Below the pieces are notes generated by a model. It was not told the DNA's origin. It worked only from the letters and a program-made list of their open reading frames with translations, and ran no database searches. A stretch of DNA of 64,000 nt from an uncultured Lachnospiraceae bacterium (lineage in GTDB: Bacteria > Bacillota > Clostridia > Lachnospirales > Lachnospiraceae): NCBI GenBank assembly GCA_947631625.1, contig CANRMA010000011.1:37089-101088 (forward strand), written 5' to 3'. How positions within the stretch are numbered: the first letter of the stretch is position 1; each line of letters opens with the position of its first letter. The position numbers were made by a program, and so were the translations under genes. This document shows positions 45,886-55,475 of the stretch, in pieces.

Positions 45886-47190
45886 ATGAGAATGTATGAT
45901 CTTATCATGAAAAAACGCGGCGGCGGCGCGCTTAGCGCGGAAGAAATAGATTATATGATCTCGGAATATACGCAAAACCGTATACCCGATTACCAAATGT
46001 CGGCGATGATGATGGCGGTGTATTTTAGAGGAATGAATGAAGAAGAGACTGCCGCGCTTACAATGGCTATGGCGCGAAGCGGTGACATGCTTGATCTGTC
46101 GGCTGTTGACGGTATCAAAGTAGATAAGCACTCAACCGGAGGAGTCGGGGATAAAACATCCATAGCTCTTGCGCCAATGGCAGCGGCCTGCGGCGTGAAG
46201 ATAGCCAAAATGAGCGGCAGGGGTCTTGGACATACCGGCGGTACGATAGATAAGTTGGAGAGCTTTAAGGGATTTACGACCGGCATTACCGCCGAACATT
46301 TTATATCGCAGGTAAATAATATCGGGATTTCCATAATGGGACAGACGCTTGATATCGCTCCCGCGGACAAAAAACTTTATGCGCTGAGGGACGTGACCGC
46401 GACAGTTGATAATATGTCGCTTATAGCAAGCTCTATAATGAGTAAGAAACTGGCTTCCGGAGCGGATGCCATAGTGCTTGACGTAAAAACGGGCAGCGGA
46501 GCCTTTATGAAAAAAGAAGAGGACGCCTTTGCGTTGGCCAGGGAAATGACCGCGCTCGGAAAAAGCGTGGGTAAAAATATGACTGCCATAGTCTCCGATA
46601 TGGATCAGCCGCTGGGATTGGCGGTAGGCAACGCCCTTGAGGTAAAGGAGGCCATCGAAACCCTGCAGGGAAGAGGCCCCGCAGATTTTACAAAATTATG
46701 CATTACGTTAGGCACATACATGGTAATGGCCGGCGGTAAGGCAGGCAGCATGGAAGAAGCCGAGTCCATGCTTAGGGAAGTTATTGAAAACGGAAAGGCG
46801 CTTAATAAACTGGCGGAATTTGTGGAGGCTCAGGGCGGAGACAAGAGAGCCGTTTATGATACGTCGCTTTTACCTCAGGCGACTATAGTTGAAGAGATAA
46901 TATCCGAAAAGGAAGGTTATGTAAACCATATAAGCTGTGATGAGATCGGCATATGCTCACTTATCTTAGGCGGCGGCAGGGAAACTAAGGAAAGTGAGAT
47001 CGACTTATCCGTAGGACTTGTTTTACATAAAAAAGTCGGCGATCATGTTAAAGCCGGTGAGTCTCTTGCGGCCATACATGCCAATGACAGGGCTAAACTG
47101 GAAGCTGCAAGAGAACGTTTTCTGGCGGCATATACGATTTCGGATACAGCGCCCGCGCCTTCCGAACTTATCAAGGGAATATTGCGGTAA
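45886..47190 (+). CDS. Pyrimidine-nucleoside phosphorylase
   Basis: Phosphorolyses uridine, thymidine or deoxyuridine to the base and pentose-1-phosphate. The 434-residue protein carries the signature KHSTGGVGDKTSIALAPMAA and SGRGLGHTGGTIDKLES, the loop SSIMSKKLASGADAIVLDVK (with GSGAFMK) and a C-terminal lobe. The start at 45886 gives 9-nt spacing from AGAGAGG; an in-frame ATG at 45877 abuts the ribosome site and is less likely. It belongs to the DeoA/Pdp family; Gram-positive members are usually Pdp. Confidence 0.94.
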   Translation: MRMYDLIMKKRGGGALSAEEIDYMISEYTQNRIPDYQMSAMMMAVYFRGMNEEETAALTMAMARSGDMLDLSAVDGIKVDKHSTGGVGDKTSIALAPMAAACGVKIAKMSGRGLGHTGGTIDKLESFKGFTTGITAEHFISQVNNIGISIMGQTLDIAPADKKLYALRDVTATVDNMSLIASSIMSKKLASGADAIVLDVKTGSGAFMKKEEDAFALAREMTALGKSVGKNMTAIVSDMDQPLGLAVGNALEVKEAIETLQGRGPADFTKLCITLGTYMVMAGGKAGSMEEAESMLREVIENGKALNKLAEFVEAQGGDKRAVYDTSLLPQATIVEEIISEKEGYVNHISCDEIGICSLILGGGRETKESEIDLSVGLVLHKKVGDHVKAGESLAAIHANDRAKLEAARERFLAAYTISDTAPAPSELIKGILR

Positions 47191-47248
47191 TGATTTTTGA
47201 CAATACATTTCCTGTTATTAATTTCTCATCTGCGTCATATAGATAATT

Positions 47249-47536
47249 ATGAGAAAAAATGCGAAACTGTCATTATCAAAACAAAAAGAGATAATCGTAG
47301 AGTCACTGAAACTGCCCAAGGATACCATGTTGGGAGCTTCCATTGTTTCCGTGACGGGAAACAGCGAGGCCTTTATAGAAAATTATAAGGGCATTTTGGA
47401 ATACAGTAAGGACTCCATAGTTCTTCAGGGGAAAAGCTGCAGGATATGTTTTCAGGGCAGACAGCTCTCCATTGATTACTATACCAATGAAGATATGAAA
47501 ATAAGCGGCGTGATTGAGTGTGTCCGCTACATTTAG
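47249..47536 (+). CDS. yqfC: Sporulation protein YqfC
   Basis: A 95-residue protein matching the YqfC family: PKDTMLGASIVSVTGNSEAF, IENYKGILEYSKDSI and CRICFQGRQLSIDYYTNEDM-KISG. In Bacillus yqfC is transcribed in sporulating cells with yqfD; its biochemical role is not known. yqfD follows 42 nt downstream, the conserved order. Confidence 0.92.
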   Translation: MRKNAKLSLSKQKEIIVESLKLPKDTMLGASIVSVTGNSEAFIENYKGILEYSKDSIVLQGKSCRICFQGRQLSIDYYTNEDMKISGVIECVRYI

Positions 47537-47578
47537 AAACTTTGTCAAATTTTTAACAAACTTGAAAGGCATGGTTTT

Positions 47579-48859
47579 ATGCTTCATTGGATTCAATATT
47601 TAAGGGGATATGTCTCTATTAAAGTATGGGGATATTCCACGGAAAGATTTTTAAATTTATGTGGAAATCATGACATTCTTATCTGGGATATAGAAAATCA
47701 TGGCGATTATTACACGATGAAAGTAAGCGTGAAAGGCTTTTTTGCCTTAAAGACACTGCTAAGGAAGACCGGAACCAGGGCGTCTGTCTTACGTAGATAT
47801 GGACTGCCTTTTTTTGTGCCTAAAATAAAGCGGCGTAAGATATTTGTTGCAGGGCTTATTGTATGTCTGCTTTTCTGGATGATAATGACGCGCTTTATCT
47901 GGAATATAAAAATTGACGGGAATTACTCGCTTACCGATGATGTGCTTATGGATTATCTTGAAACTAAGGGCATACATACGGCAATGAAAAAGTCCGATCT
48001 GCAGATAGAAGAACTGGAAAGAGATCTTAGAGAGGAATACGATATAATCACATGGGCATCCTTAAAAGTAGACGGCACTACACTGCTTATACAGGTAAAG
48101 GAAAACGAAATGCAAGAATATGACACGGATGTCACAAATGACAGCGATCCTGCCGTGCCTGACGCCGATGAAAAAGCCGGAAAAGATATTTTGGCGACCA
48201 AAGCCGGAACCGTAGTCTATATGATAACGAGAAAAGGAGTCCCGCAGGTTGCAGTCGGGGAGAACGTGGAAAAAGGGCAGCTTCTTGTGAGCGGAGCGGT
48301 GCCGGTATATAATGAAGACACAACGGTGCGCAGATATCAGTATTATGAGGCGGATGCGGATATTAAGATATCGTATGATAAGTCCGTATCGATAGAAAAA
48401 AAGACGGCTTATGAAGATAAGGTGTATTCCGGCAGGGAAAAAAAAATCCTGCTTCTTGGAATTAATGATAAGGAATTAAATCTTTCGTTCGGAAAAGTTA
48501 AATTTGCGGCTTATGATGTGTCCGGTGAAAAAAAACAGGTACAATTGTTGGATCAGCTTTTCCTGCCTGTGTACTACGGAGTGAAACATGCCAGAGAGTA
48601 TGAATTGGTGCCCAAAATACACACCGAAGAAGAAATGCAGGATATAATGGATAATGAATGGAATAAAATATTACAGACTTTAGAGGAAAAAGGGGTAGAA
48701 ATAACGCAAAAAAATGTTACAATAAAAAAGAATGAGGATAAATGGATACTTAATGTAAAAATGACTCTCGTTGAGTCTGCGGTAAAAAAGGCGGACAGCG
48801 CAACCATGCAGATCCCAATTACAGAAAGTGAAGAGGCAGCGGAAATATCGAATGAATGA
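47579..48859 (+). CDS. yqfD: Sporulation protein YqfD
   Basis: A 426-residue single-pass membrane protein. The N-terminal domain (YLRGYVSIKVWGYSTERFLN) precedes a hydrophobic segment at about residues 86-105 (IFVAGLIVCLLFWMIMTRF). An external beta-rich part follows with GNYSLTDDVLMDYLETKGI and the conserved ATKAGTVVYMITRKGVPQVA-VGENVEKGQLLVSG. B. subtilis YqfD belongs to the mother-cell sigma-E regulon. AAAGGC lies before the ATG. It is coupled to phoH by an 8-nt overlap. Confidence 0.92.
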   Translation: MLHWIQYLRGYVSIKVWGYSTERFLNLCGNHDILIWDIENHGDYYTMKVSVKGFFALKTLLRKTGTRASVLRRYGLPFFVPKIKRRKIFVAGLIVCLLFWMIMTRFIWNIKIDGNYSLTDDVLMDYLETKGIHTAMKKSDLQIEELERDLREEYDIITWASLKVDGTTLLIQVKENEMQEYDTDVTNDSDPAVPDADEKAGKDILATKAGTVVYMITRKGVPQVAVGENVEKGQLLVSGAVPVYNEDTTVRRYQYYEADADIKISYDKSVSIEKKTAYEDKVYSGREKKILLLGINDKELNLSFGKVKFAAYDVSGEKKQVQLLDQLFLPVYYGVKHAREYELVPKIHTEEEMQDIMDNEWNKILQTLEEKGVEITQKNVTIKKNEDKWILNVKMTLVESAVKKADSATMQIPITESEEAAEISNE

Positions 48860-49844
48860 ATTTACGGTAAAAATGGATGTTCCGATGGAACATATGCAGA
48901 ATCTTTTCGGAGAATATGATACTTTTATCAAAAAGATTGAAAAAGATTTTCATGTGGTTATAATTAATAGAGACGGAACTGTCAAAATAAGCGGAGAAAA
49001 AGCAGATGTGGAGAAGGCCGCAAGAACCGTGGAGGAACTTTTGGTTTTGTCAAAAAGAGGGAATGTTTTGCAGCAGCAGAATATAGATTATGCGATAGAG
49101 ATGGGAAAAGAGAGTAATGAGGATGTTCTTCTTGAAATAGATGACGACTGTATATGCCATACGATAAACGGTAAACCGATAAAACCCAAAACACTTGGGC
49201 AGAAACAATATGTAGACGCCATACGTAACAATATGATAGTATTCGGCATAGGACCGGCCGGAACGGGTAAGACATATCTGGCGATGGCCATGGCAATCAC
49301 AGCCTTTAAGAATAATGAAGTAAGCAGGATAATACTTACGAGACCTGCAATAGAGGCAGGGGAAAAACTCGGTTTTCTGCCGGGCGATCTGCAGAGTAAG
49401 GTAGATCCTTATCTAAGGCCTTTGTATGATGCGCTTTATCAGATCATGGGCGCGGAAAGCTTTGCAAAGAATATGGAAAAGGGGCTTATAGAAGTCGCGC
49501 CGCTTGCGTATATGCGGGGACGGACTTTGGACAACGCTTATATTATTCTGGACGAGGCTCAGAATACTACTCCGGCGCAGATGAAGATGTTTCTTACCAG
49601 AATAGGTTTCGGCTCAAAAGTTGTCGTAACAGGCGACGCCTCGCAAAAAGATCTTGCGCCTGGCGCTAAATCCGGACTTGATGTTGCGATAAAGGTGCTG
49701 TCCAAAATTGATGACATAGCTTTTTGCAGCCTGACGAGCAGGGATGTCGTAAGACATCCGCTTGTGCAGAAGATCGTTAAGGCGTATGAAGTTTATGAAA
49801 CCCGAGAAAAAAATTATAATAAAAAACATAGAAGCAGGAATTGA
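48852..49844 (+). CDS. PhoH family ATPase
   Basis: A 330-residue protein with an N-terminal KH-like region (MEHMQNLFGEYDTFIKKIEK) and the PhoH ATPase domain: Walker A GPAGTGKTYLAMAMA, RPAIEAGEKLGFLPGDL and Walker B YIILDEAQNTTPAQMKMFLT-RIG. The order yqfC-yqfD-phoH-(PgpH)-ybeY is typical of Firmicutes and suggests links to ribosome maturation. The ATG at 48852 is favoured over GTG at 48828 because the former matches the family start and overlaps the yqfD stop (ATGAATGA). Cellular function is not firmly known. Confidence 0.93.
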   Translation: MNEFTVKMDVPMEHMQNLFGEYDTFIKKIEKDFHVVIINRDGTVKISGEKADVEKAARTVEELLVLSKRGNVLQQQNIDYAIEMGKESNEDVLLEIDDDCICHTINGKPIKPKTLGQKQYVDAIRNNMIVFGIGPAGTGKTYLAMAMAITAFKNNEVSRIILTRPAIEAGEKLGFLPGDLQSKVDPYLRPLYDALYQIMGAESFAKNMEKGLIEVAPLAYMRGRTLDNAYIILDEAQNTTPAQMKMFLTRIGFGSKVVVTGDASQKDLAPGAKSGLDVAIKVLSKIDDIAFCSLTSRDVVRHPLVQKIVKAYEVYETREKNYNKKHRSRN

Positions 49845-49849
49845 CTTAA

Positions 49850-51067
49850 ATGGAAGATAAAAATAATGTATATACAACAAAAAGCAAAGTAGTCCGTGTG
49901 GCAGAGTTTGCGACTCTTTTTATAATGTCGGGAGTTATCGCTCTTTTAGGCAGCCTGATTTATGGCTGTGAAAAGGGAGATATTATATGTAACGTTATAA
50001 TGGCGCTCTTAGGAACGGGCGCGGTGATCTTTTCTCTTGCGGCAAGTGAGATACATGACCTTTATTTTTATAAGAATAAAGGCAGATATGGAAAATTTGT
50101 CATATTTTATCTCATGGCAATGATACTGTCTCTATTGTTCCCTTTGCTTCCGGTGTTGGGTTGGCCGTTTCTGGTGATATATGTGCTGTTAAGTCTGTTC
50201 AGCAACAATATAACCGGGCTTGTTGCGGGGAGTGTATGCCTTATGCTTTCGGTCATGCTTGAGAGCGGCGGGAGCTATCATGAATTTTTCTGTTACTTTT
50301 TAAGCGGTCTTATAGGGATAATGGTATTCAGCAGGCTGAGCAAGGCGTTTAAAGTTGGACTGCCGGCTTTTATCTCGTTGGCTTCTCTTATAGTATGTCT
50401 GTGCGCGGACGCAATATTGTCAGGAAATAAACGCATTTCCGTATCACAGTTTGCGGTAATGGCGATAAATATCATGATAAGCCTTATTTTGCTTCTTATC
50501 ATTCTTAAAATATTCAGCAATACAATGATCCACAGATATAATGAGAAATATATGGAGATCAACGATCCTGAATGCCCTTTGCTCGTGCAATTAAAGGAAT
50601 TGTCCAAAGAAGAATACTATCATGCGGTGCATACGGCTTATCTGGGCGACAGGATAGCTAAGAGACTGGGACTTAATGAACTTGCGATAAAGGCAGGAGG
50701 ATATTATCACCGTATAGGCATACTCAAGGGTGAAAATACATGGGAAAATGTAGAGCGTATCTGCAAGGAGTACCGCATTCCGCCGGATGCGTGCAGAATA
50801 CTCAAGGAATATGTGGACCCCAATGAGGACATGGTTTCCAAAGAAACGGCGGTAATACTGTTTGCCGACTGCATAGTTACGTCCATTTCGCGGCTTTTTG
50901 CCAAAGATCCCAAGGCGGAGCTTAATTATGAACAGATAATAGACACTATCTTTAATACCAAACTTGAATCCGGTGAGTTATTTAAGAGTGATATATCAAT
51001 AGCGCAGCTGCGTGAAATGAGAAAGATATTCAGTGAGGAGAAGTTATATTATGACTTTTTACGTTGA
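49850..51067 (+). CDS. PgpH-like membrane protein with degenerate HD domain
   Basis: A 405-residue protein with about seven membrane segments (residues 20-220) and a cytoplasmic region resembling the HD phosphodiesterase of PgpH/YqfF (ECPLLVQLKELSKEEYYHAVHT, then ETAVILFADCIVTS). Full PgpH is about 700 residues with a large extracellular domain, which is missing. The HD motif reads YYHRIG (H287, R288), so the metal-binding aspartate is replaced by arginine. The later His ligands of PgpH (IISHVKDG and HHGT-type motifs) are also not seen. It therefore probably cannot hydrolyse c-di-AMP. It sits in the normal pgpH place between phoH and ybeY, with ybeY overlapping by 17 nt. Confidence 0.82.
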   Translation: MEDKNNVYTTKSKVVRVAEFATLFIMSGVIALLGSLIYGCEKGDIICNVIMALLGTGAVIFSLAASEIHDLYFYKNKGRYGKFVIFYLMAMILSLLFPLLPVLGWPFLVIYVLLSLFSNNITGLVAGSVCLMLSVMLESGGSYHEFFCYFLSGLIGIMVFSRLSKAFKVGLPAFISLASLIVCLCADAILSGNKRISVSQFAVMAINIMISLILLLIILKIFSNTMIHRYNEKYMEINDPECPLLVQLKELSKEEYYHAVHTAYLGDRIAKRLGLNELAIKAGGYYHRIGILKGENTWENVERICKEYRIPPDACRILKEYVDPNEDMVSKETAVILFADCIVTSISRLFAKDPKAELNYEQIIDTIFNTKLESGELFKSDISIAQLREMRKIFSEEKLYYDFLR

Positions 51068-51551
51068 AAATGAAACCGCGGCAGACTTTTCATTTTCAGT
51101 GCAGGAAATTGCCCAAAAGGTAGCGGAAGAGGTCCTTGAAACGGAGGGCTGCCCGTATGAGACCTGTATCAGCCTGCTTCTGACGGATAATGACAAAATA
51201 CGTGTTTACAATAAGGAATTCCGCAATATAGATAAAGAAACCGATGTTTTATCATTTCCCAATGTGGAGTTTGATACTGTCGGGGATTTCTCCGCAGCCG
51301 AGAAATGCAGGGCGGACTGCTTTGATCCTGACAGCGGTGAACTGGCGCTTGGCGATATAATCATATCCGTGGACAAGGTTAAGGAGCAGGCGCTTGAATA
51401 CGGACACAGTGAGCTTAGGGAACTGGCTTTTCTTGTAGCTCACAGTATGCTTCATTTATGCGGTTATGACCATATGAGCGAAGCTGAAGCGAAAGTCATG
51501 GAAAGCAGGCAGGAGAGCGTGCTTAATAAATTGGGTATAGCGCGCGGTTGA
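51051..51551 (+). CDS. ybeY: Endoribonuclease YbeY (rRNA maturation factor)
   Basis: A 166-residue metalloprotein acting in 16S rRNA 3' maturation and ribosome quality control. The zinc motif HSMLHLCGYDHM (HxxxHxxxxxH) is intact. The core NKEFRNIDKETDVLSFP and LGDIIISVDKV match the family. An extra acidic/cysteine segment (SAAEKCRADCFDPDSGE) lies near residue 85. The ATG at 51051 has AGGAG 10 nt upstream; the start overlaps the upstream PgpH-like gene. Confidence 0.95.
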   Translation: MTFYVENETAADFSFSVQEIAQKVAEEVLETEGCPYETCISLLLTDNDKIRVYNKEFRNIDKETDVLSFPNVEFDTVGDFSAAEKCRADCFDPDSGELALGDIIISVDKVKEQALEYGHSELRELAFLVAHSMLHLCGYDHMSEAEAKVMESRQESVLNKLGIARG

Positions 51552-51579
51552 CTGCCATTGACCGAAGAAAGGCAAGATT

Positions 51580-53238
51580 ATGAGGATACGAAAGAAAGAT
51601 GTATCATCCGTAAGAAAGAATATAAATAGGGAATCAAAAAGTAATGCGCTTATTTATGCAGGGATCATATCTTATATCATATGTCTCGGACTCAGGATTC
51701 CTTTATGCAGAGTCATAGGGGATGAAGGCGTCGGTCTGTTTGCTGCGGCATTTGAAATATTCATGCTTGTCACGATTTTATTTTCGCAGGGTATTTCAAG
51801 GACAATGTCAGGAATGATCCGTTATCGTATAAAAAGAGATCAGTATAGAAGCGCTCAAAAAGTTTTTAAGTCGGCGTTTAAACTGGCTGTCATTATAGCC
51901 GTTGTGTGCGCGGCCTTGCTTGTGGCAGGTTCGGGAGTCATATCGGAAACATTAATTCTTGAGCCTATGAGCAGGAAGGCTGTTTATATGATCGCGCCTG
52001 CGATAATATTTTCAGCGTTCTTAAACGTTTTCAGAGGATATTTCAGCGGGATCAGGCTTGGACTCATAGCGGTTCATTCACAATATATTGAGAAGGCGCT
52101 AATGCTTATCTTTGCTGCGCTTGGCGGCAGTCTTATGTACGATTACGGGCTTAAAGTAAAGGCATTGCTTAAGTTTGATATGGCGGCTTACGCCTATGCG
52201 GCTATGGGCGCGGCGGCAGGCATAGTCGTGGCGCAATTGTTTGCGGTCATTTATATGTTGATAATGTATGCCATATATTCGGGGACATGGAAAAGTCATC
52301 TTGCTCAGGATGGAACGAAAAGGGTCGATGGCAAAGTCATGGGTTCGCTTTTTGCAGGCTCAATGCCTATAGCGCTTATTATGTTAGTGTGCAATTCTTT
52401 AATTCTTATAGATCAGCGGTTTTTTAACTATTGTGTGAACGTGCTTGACGCAGGCGCGGAAAGAACCGGAATGTGGGGGGCTTTTTACGGTAAGACGGCA
52501 GTTCTTATCGGCATATGCGCGGCGCTTGCATGCCTTGCGCTGTGTACCCATGCAGGCAGGATAACGGATGCGTATGAAAAGGAAGAATACCGTATGATGC
52601 GAGACAGGATAGGCAGCGCAGTTAAATCATTGTTTGTTATCGCAGTCCCGTTAAGTGTATTTGTGGCAGTTATGTCAGACGCTCTGGTAAATGCGGTCTA
52701 TCCCGGTGATAATGCGGAAACGGCGGAACTGATAAAAAGAGGCTGTTTTATAATTTTTTTCTATGCGGCGGCTTACCTGTTCGGACAGCTTATGCTGAAG
52801 ATGAATATGGCGAAAGAATTTCTTATCTCACTTACAGCCGCCTTTGCGCTTCATATTGCGGCGCTTGTTGTTCTTGTCAGAGTGAGGCTGATGGGCGCCG
52901 AAGGGATAATATATTCGCTGATAATATTTACGGCCGCGCTTGCAATTCTTTGCTTTATATTTATGTCAAGACAGCTTAAGTACAGGCAGGAATGGCTTTA
53001 TTCGTGCCTGTTTCCCGTATTGGCGGCCTGTATATCGGGACTGGTGGCCATGCTCGTTAAAAAGCTGATGCCTGTTGCCGCAGGAAGTGTATTGACTATA
53101 CTGGTCAGTGCCGTCGTGGCTTATATTTTATATATATTGTTGTTAATTATATTGAGAGTAGCTGCTGAGGAGGAGCTTATGAAACTTCCGCTCGGAAGTC
53201 TGTGGATATCATTGGGACGAATGATAGGAGTAATGTAA
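51580..53238 (+). CDS. Polysaccharide flippase, SpoVB/MurJ-like
   Basis: A 552-residue protein with about 14 membrane segments in the MOP/MATE superfamily. Seen: YIICLGLRIPLCRVIGDEGV, GLFAAAFEIFMLVTILFSQG and an early SRTMSGMIRYR motif, as in SpoVB-type lipid flippases for peptidoglycan precursors or spore cortex. A long charged N-terminal stretch of about 20 residues precedes the first segment. Substrate is not readable. GAAAGGC precedes the ATG. It follows ybeY after 28 nt. Confidence 0.86.
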   Translation: MRIRKKDVSSVRKNINRESKSNALIYAGIISYIICLGLRIPLCRVIGDEGVGLFAAAFEIFMLVTILFSQGISRTMSGMIRYRIKRDQYRSAQKVFKSAFKLAVIIAVVCAALLVAGSGVISETLILEPMSRKAVYMIAPAIIFSAFLNVFRGYFSGIRLGLIAVHSQYIEKALMLIFAALGGSLMYDYGLKVKALLKFDMAAYAYAAMGAAAGIVVAQLFAVIYMLIMYAIYSGTWKSHLAQDGTKRVDGKVMGSLFAGSMPIALIMLVCNSLILIDQRFFNYCVNVLDAGAERTGMWGAFYGKTAVLIGICAALACLALCTHAGRITDAYEKEEYRMMRDRIGSAVKSLFVIAVPLSVFVAVMSDALVNAVYPGDNAETAELIKRGCFIIFFYAAAYLFGQLMLKMNMAKEFLISLTAAFALHIAALVVLVRVRLMGAEGIIYSLIIFTAALAILCFIFMSRQLKYRQEWLYSCLFPVLAACISGLVAMLVKKLMPVAAGSVLTILVSAVVAYILYILLLIILRVAAEEELMKLPLGSLWISLGRMIGVM

Positions 53239-53272
53239 AAACCCGACACTCCGACTGAATAAAATTGAAAAT

Positions 53273-54148
53273 TTGACTGATACTGAATATATAGAATTTT
53301 TGGAAAGGAAAGTGAACTTACCGGAAATGAAAGTTATTAAACGTATCAGTCTTTTTTTGCTTTTGTCAGTCTTTATGTTTGGCGCCGGCAGTTATACCGC
53401 GCTGAAAACAGAACAGTTTTTTTATCCTAACAGATATGGAGATTATGCCGTAAAAGATGAAATTTCATATATTGAGGCTGAAGACGGGACTGACGGCAGT
53501 GAAATAAATAACGGTGAGACAGGCAATATTGACAGTGGCAATACGGATAGTGGCAATATCGACAATGGGGATACGGACAGCGGAAATGCTGACTATGGCT
53601 TAAGGACGGAAAACAAAGAAAATAAGGATTCGGATAAAAAAGACTCGCAACAGGCTTCGGCAGGCAGCCTGGAGAACGTTATCGAGGCAGTCAAAGAAGA
53701 CATCCCGGTAGTGACCGCAGATACCGTATATCTGGTGGGAAAGGTCAATTTAGCCGACGGAACCATTGAAGAAGAGGAGGAAAGCGTTCCGGTAAAATAT
53801 ATAGGACTTGACAGGAACGGACTTTTAAATGAGCTTGAGGAGTATAATAAAAATCCGCCGCTTTCTGAGCTTAAACGTGGTTTCAGCAATATAGAACTTA
53901 CCGCATTTTCCAAAGATCGTATAGTGATCTGCAAATATTACGGCGAACAGGAAGATAAGCAGGGATTTTATCTTATGGTCGCGGATCATTTTGTGATAGT
54001 ATACAAAGAAGATAAGAAGAGTATATATATGAATACTGATATTATGCTTGAAAGTCTTAGCCCCGAGCTTCAGAAAGAGATAATAGCGGGCAAGTATATT
54101 GAAAGCGAACAGGAACTATATAATTTCCTTGAGTCTTATTCAAGTTAG
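53273..54148 (+). CDS. Exported protein with BofC-like C-terminal region
   Basis: About 291 residues if a TTG at 53273 is the start; an ATG at 53327 (18 codons later) and a GTG at 53312 are alternatives, GGAAAGG lying before the GTG. One membrane anchor (ISLFLLLSVFMFGAGSYT) leads to a low-complexity linker rich in DSGN/D repeats, then a C-terminal domain. Its end (VADHFVIVYKEDKKSIYMNT, LSPELQKEIIAGKYIESEQE, then LYNFLES) resembles the C-terminal domain of BofC, the forespore regulator of SigK processing. The similarity is from memory and moderate. Location beside a SpoVB-like flippase fits a sporulation theme. Confidence 0.68.
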   Translation: MTDTEYIEFLERKVNLPEMKVIKRISLFLLLSVFMFGAGSYTALKTEQFFYPNRYGDYAVKDEISYIEAEDGTDGSEINNGETGNIDSGNTDSGNIDNGDTDSGNADYGLRTENKENKDSDKKDSQQASAGSLENVIEAVKEDIPVVTADTVYLVGKVNLADGTIEEEEESVPVKYIGLDRNGLLNELEEYNKNPPLSELKRGFSNIELTAFSKDRIVICKYYGEQEDKQGFYLMVADHFVIVYKEDKKSIYMNTDIMLESLSPELQKEIIAGKYIESEQELYNFLESYSS

Positions 54149-54242
54149 TGATATGATATTTAAGTATATTTTGATAATATTCATAGGCTTATATAACAGT
54201 TTCGCATATGTATATATTAATTAAAAAGGCAAGGACAGCTTG

Positions 54243-55475
54243 ATGAAGAGACGAATTGCGGTCATTGGCGGCGGCGCTGCCGGTATGATGGCGGCCGTTA
54301 TGGCGGCCCGGGCCGGCGCTTTAGTACAGATATACGAAAGAAACGACAGAGTTGGCAAAAAGATACTTGTGACCGGCAACGGGAAGTGTAATTTTTCTAA
54401 CCTCAATATGAGTAAAGAAGCATATTACGGAAGCGCCGTTTTATTATATGATAAATGTTTTGCAAAATTTGGCGTCGAAGATACCGTTGACTTCTTTAGT
54501 CAATGCGGTATGCTCATAAAAAATAAAGACGGCTGTCTGTATCCGTTTTCACAGCAGGCTTCAACTGTACTGGACGTACTGCGTTTAGCCCTTGATGAGC
54601 ATGGCGTCAGGATCTATACAAATGCTTTTGTGAAAAGCATAAAGTTGCGCAAAGAGGACAAAAAGTTAGGGGTTGCGGCTCATGAGACTGAATTTTATGA
54701 TGCCGTTATTCTTGCCTGTGGCGGCAGCGCGGCGCCGTCAACCGGATCTGACGGGAACGGTTTTAAACTGGCCAAGTCCCTGGGCCATCATATAACGGAT
54801 ACCGTACCGGCGCTTGTGCAGTTGCGGTGCAGTGAAGACTTTTTTAAGTCTGTGGCGGGGGTCAGGACGGATGCAGAACTTACGCTCTGCATTGACGATG
54901 AAAAGTCTTCGCGCGTAAGGGGTGAACTGCAGCTTACGGACTATGGCATTTCCGGAATACCGGTTTTTCAGTTCAGCAGAGAAGCGGCGTATGCCCTTTT
55001 ACATAAAAGAAAAGTAACAGTGGATATAGATTTCCTGCCCGATTATGACGAAGCTTCATGTAAGCGTTTTTTTGAAGAGAGATGGAAAAGACAGGCCGGT
55101 CAGCCTATGGAAAAGTTCTTGACCGGAATAGTCAATAAAAAGATAAACAGCCTTATCATAAGGCTTTCAGGCGCGCGGGTAAACGATAAGGCGTCGGACG
55201 TAAGTCCTGATGTCCGTCATAATATAGAAAGGCTTTATAAGAAGCTTACGGTAACCGTGCGCAGGACTAACGGTTTTGATCACGCACAGGTCTGCGCGGG
55301 AGGCATTCCTTATAATGAACTGACAGATGAGCTTGAGTCTAAACTTGTTCCGGGGCTTTATTTTGCCGGGGAGCTGATAGACATAGACGGTATCTGCGGA
55401 GGATATAATCTGCAGTGGGCATGGACTAGCGGAGCCATAGCGGGTATGGCGGCCGCAGGAAAGGCATTGAAATGA
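54243..55475 (+). CDS. BaiN/HI0933-type FAD-dependent oxidoreductase
   Basis: A 410-residue flavoprotein. N-terminal FAD motif IAVIGGGAAGMMAAVMAARA, then GKKILVTGNGKCNFSN, an internal CGGSAAPSTGSDGNGF and a C-terminal FAD contact FAGELIDIDGICGGYNLQWA. These match the HI0933/YhiN family, which includes RdsA and BaiN; true substrates are mostly unknown. The ATG at 54243 (7 nt after AAGGA) is preferred over TTG at 54240. Its stop overlaps the next gene by four bases, so two FAD enzymes are co-translated. Confidence 0.9.
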   Translation: MKRRIAVIGGGAAGMMAAVMAARAGALVQIYERNDRVGKKILVTGNGKCNFSNLNMSKEAYYGSAVLLYDKCFAKFGVEDTVDFFSQCGMLIKNKDGCLYPFSQQASTVLDVLRLALDEHGVRIYTNAFVKSIKLRKEDKKLGVAAHETEFYDAVILACGGSAAPSTGSDGNGFKLAKSLGHHITDTVPALVQLRCSEDFFKSVAGVRTDAELTLCIDDEKSSRVRGELQLTDYGISGIPVFQFSREAAYALLHKRKVTVDIDFLPDYDEASCKRFFEERWKRQAGQPMEKFLTGIVNKKINSLIIRLSGARVNDKASDVSPDVRHNIERLYKKLTVTVRRTNGFDHAQVCAGGIPYNELTDELESKLVPGLYFAGELIDIDGICGGYNLQWAWTSGAIAGMAAAGKALK

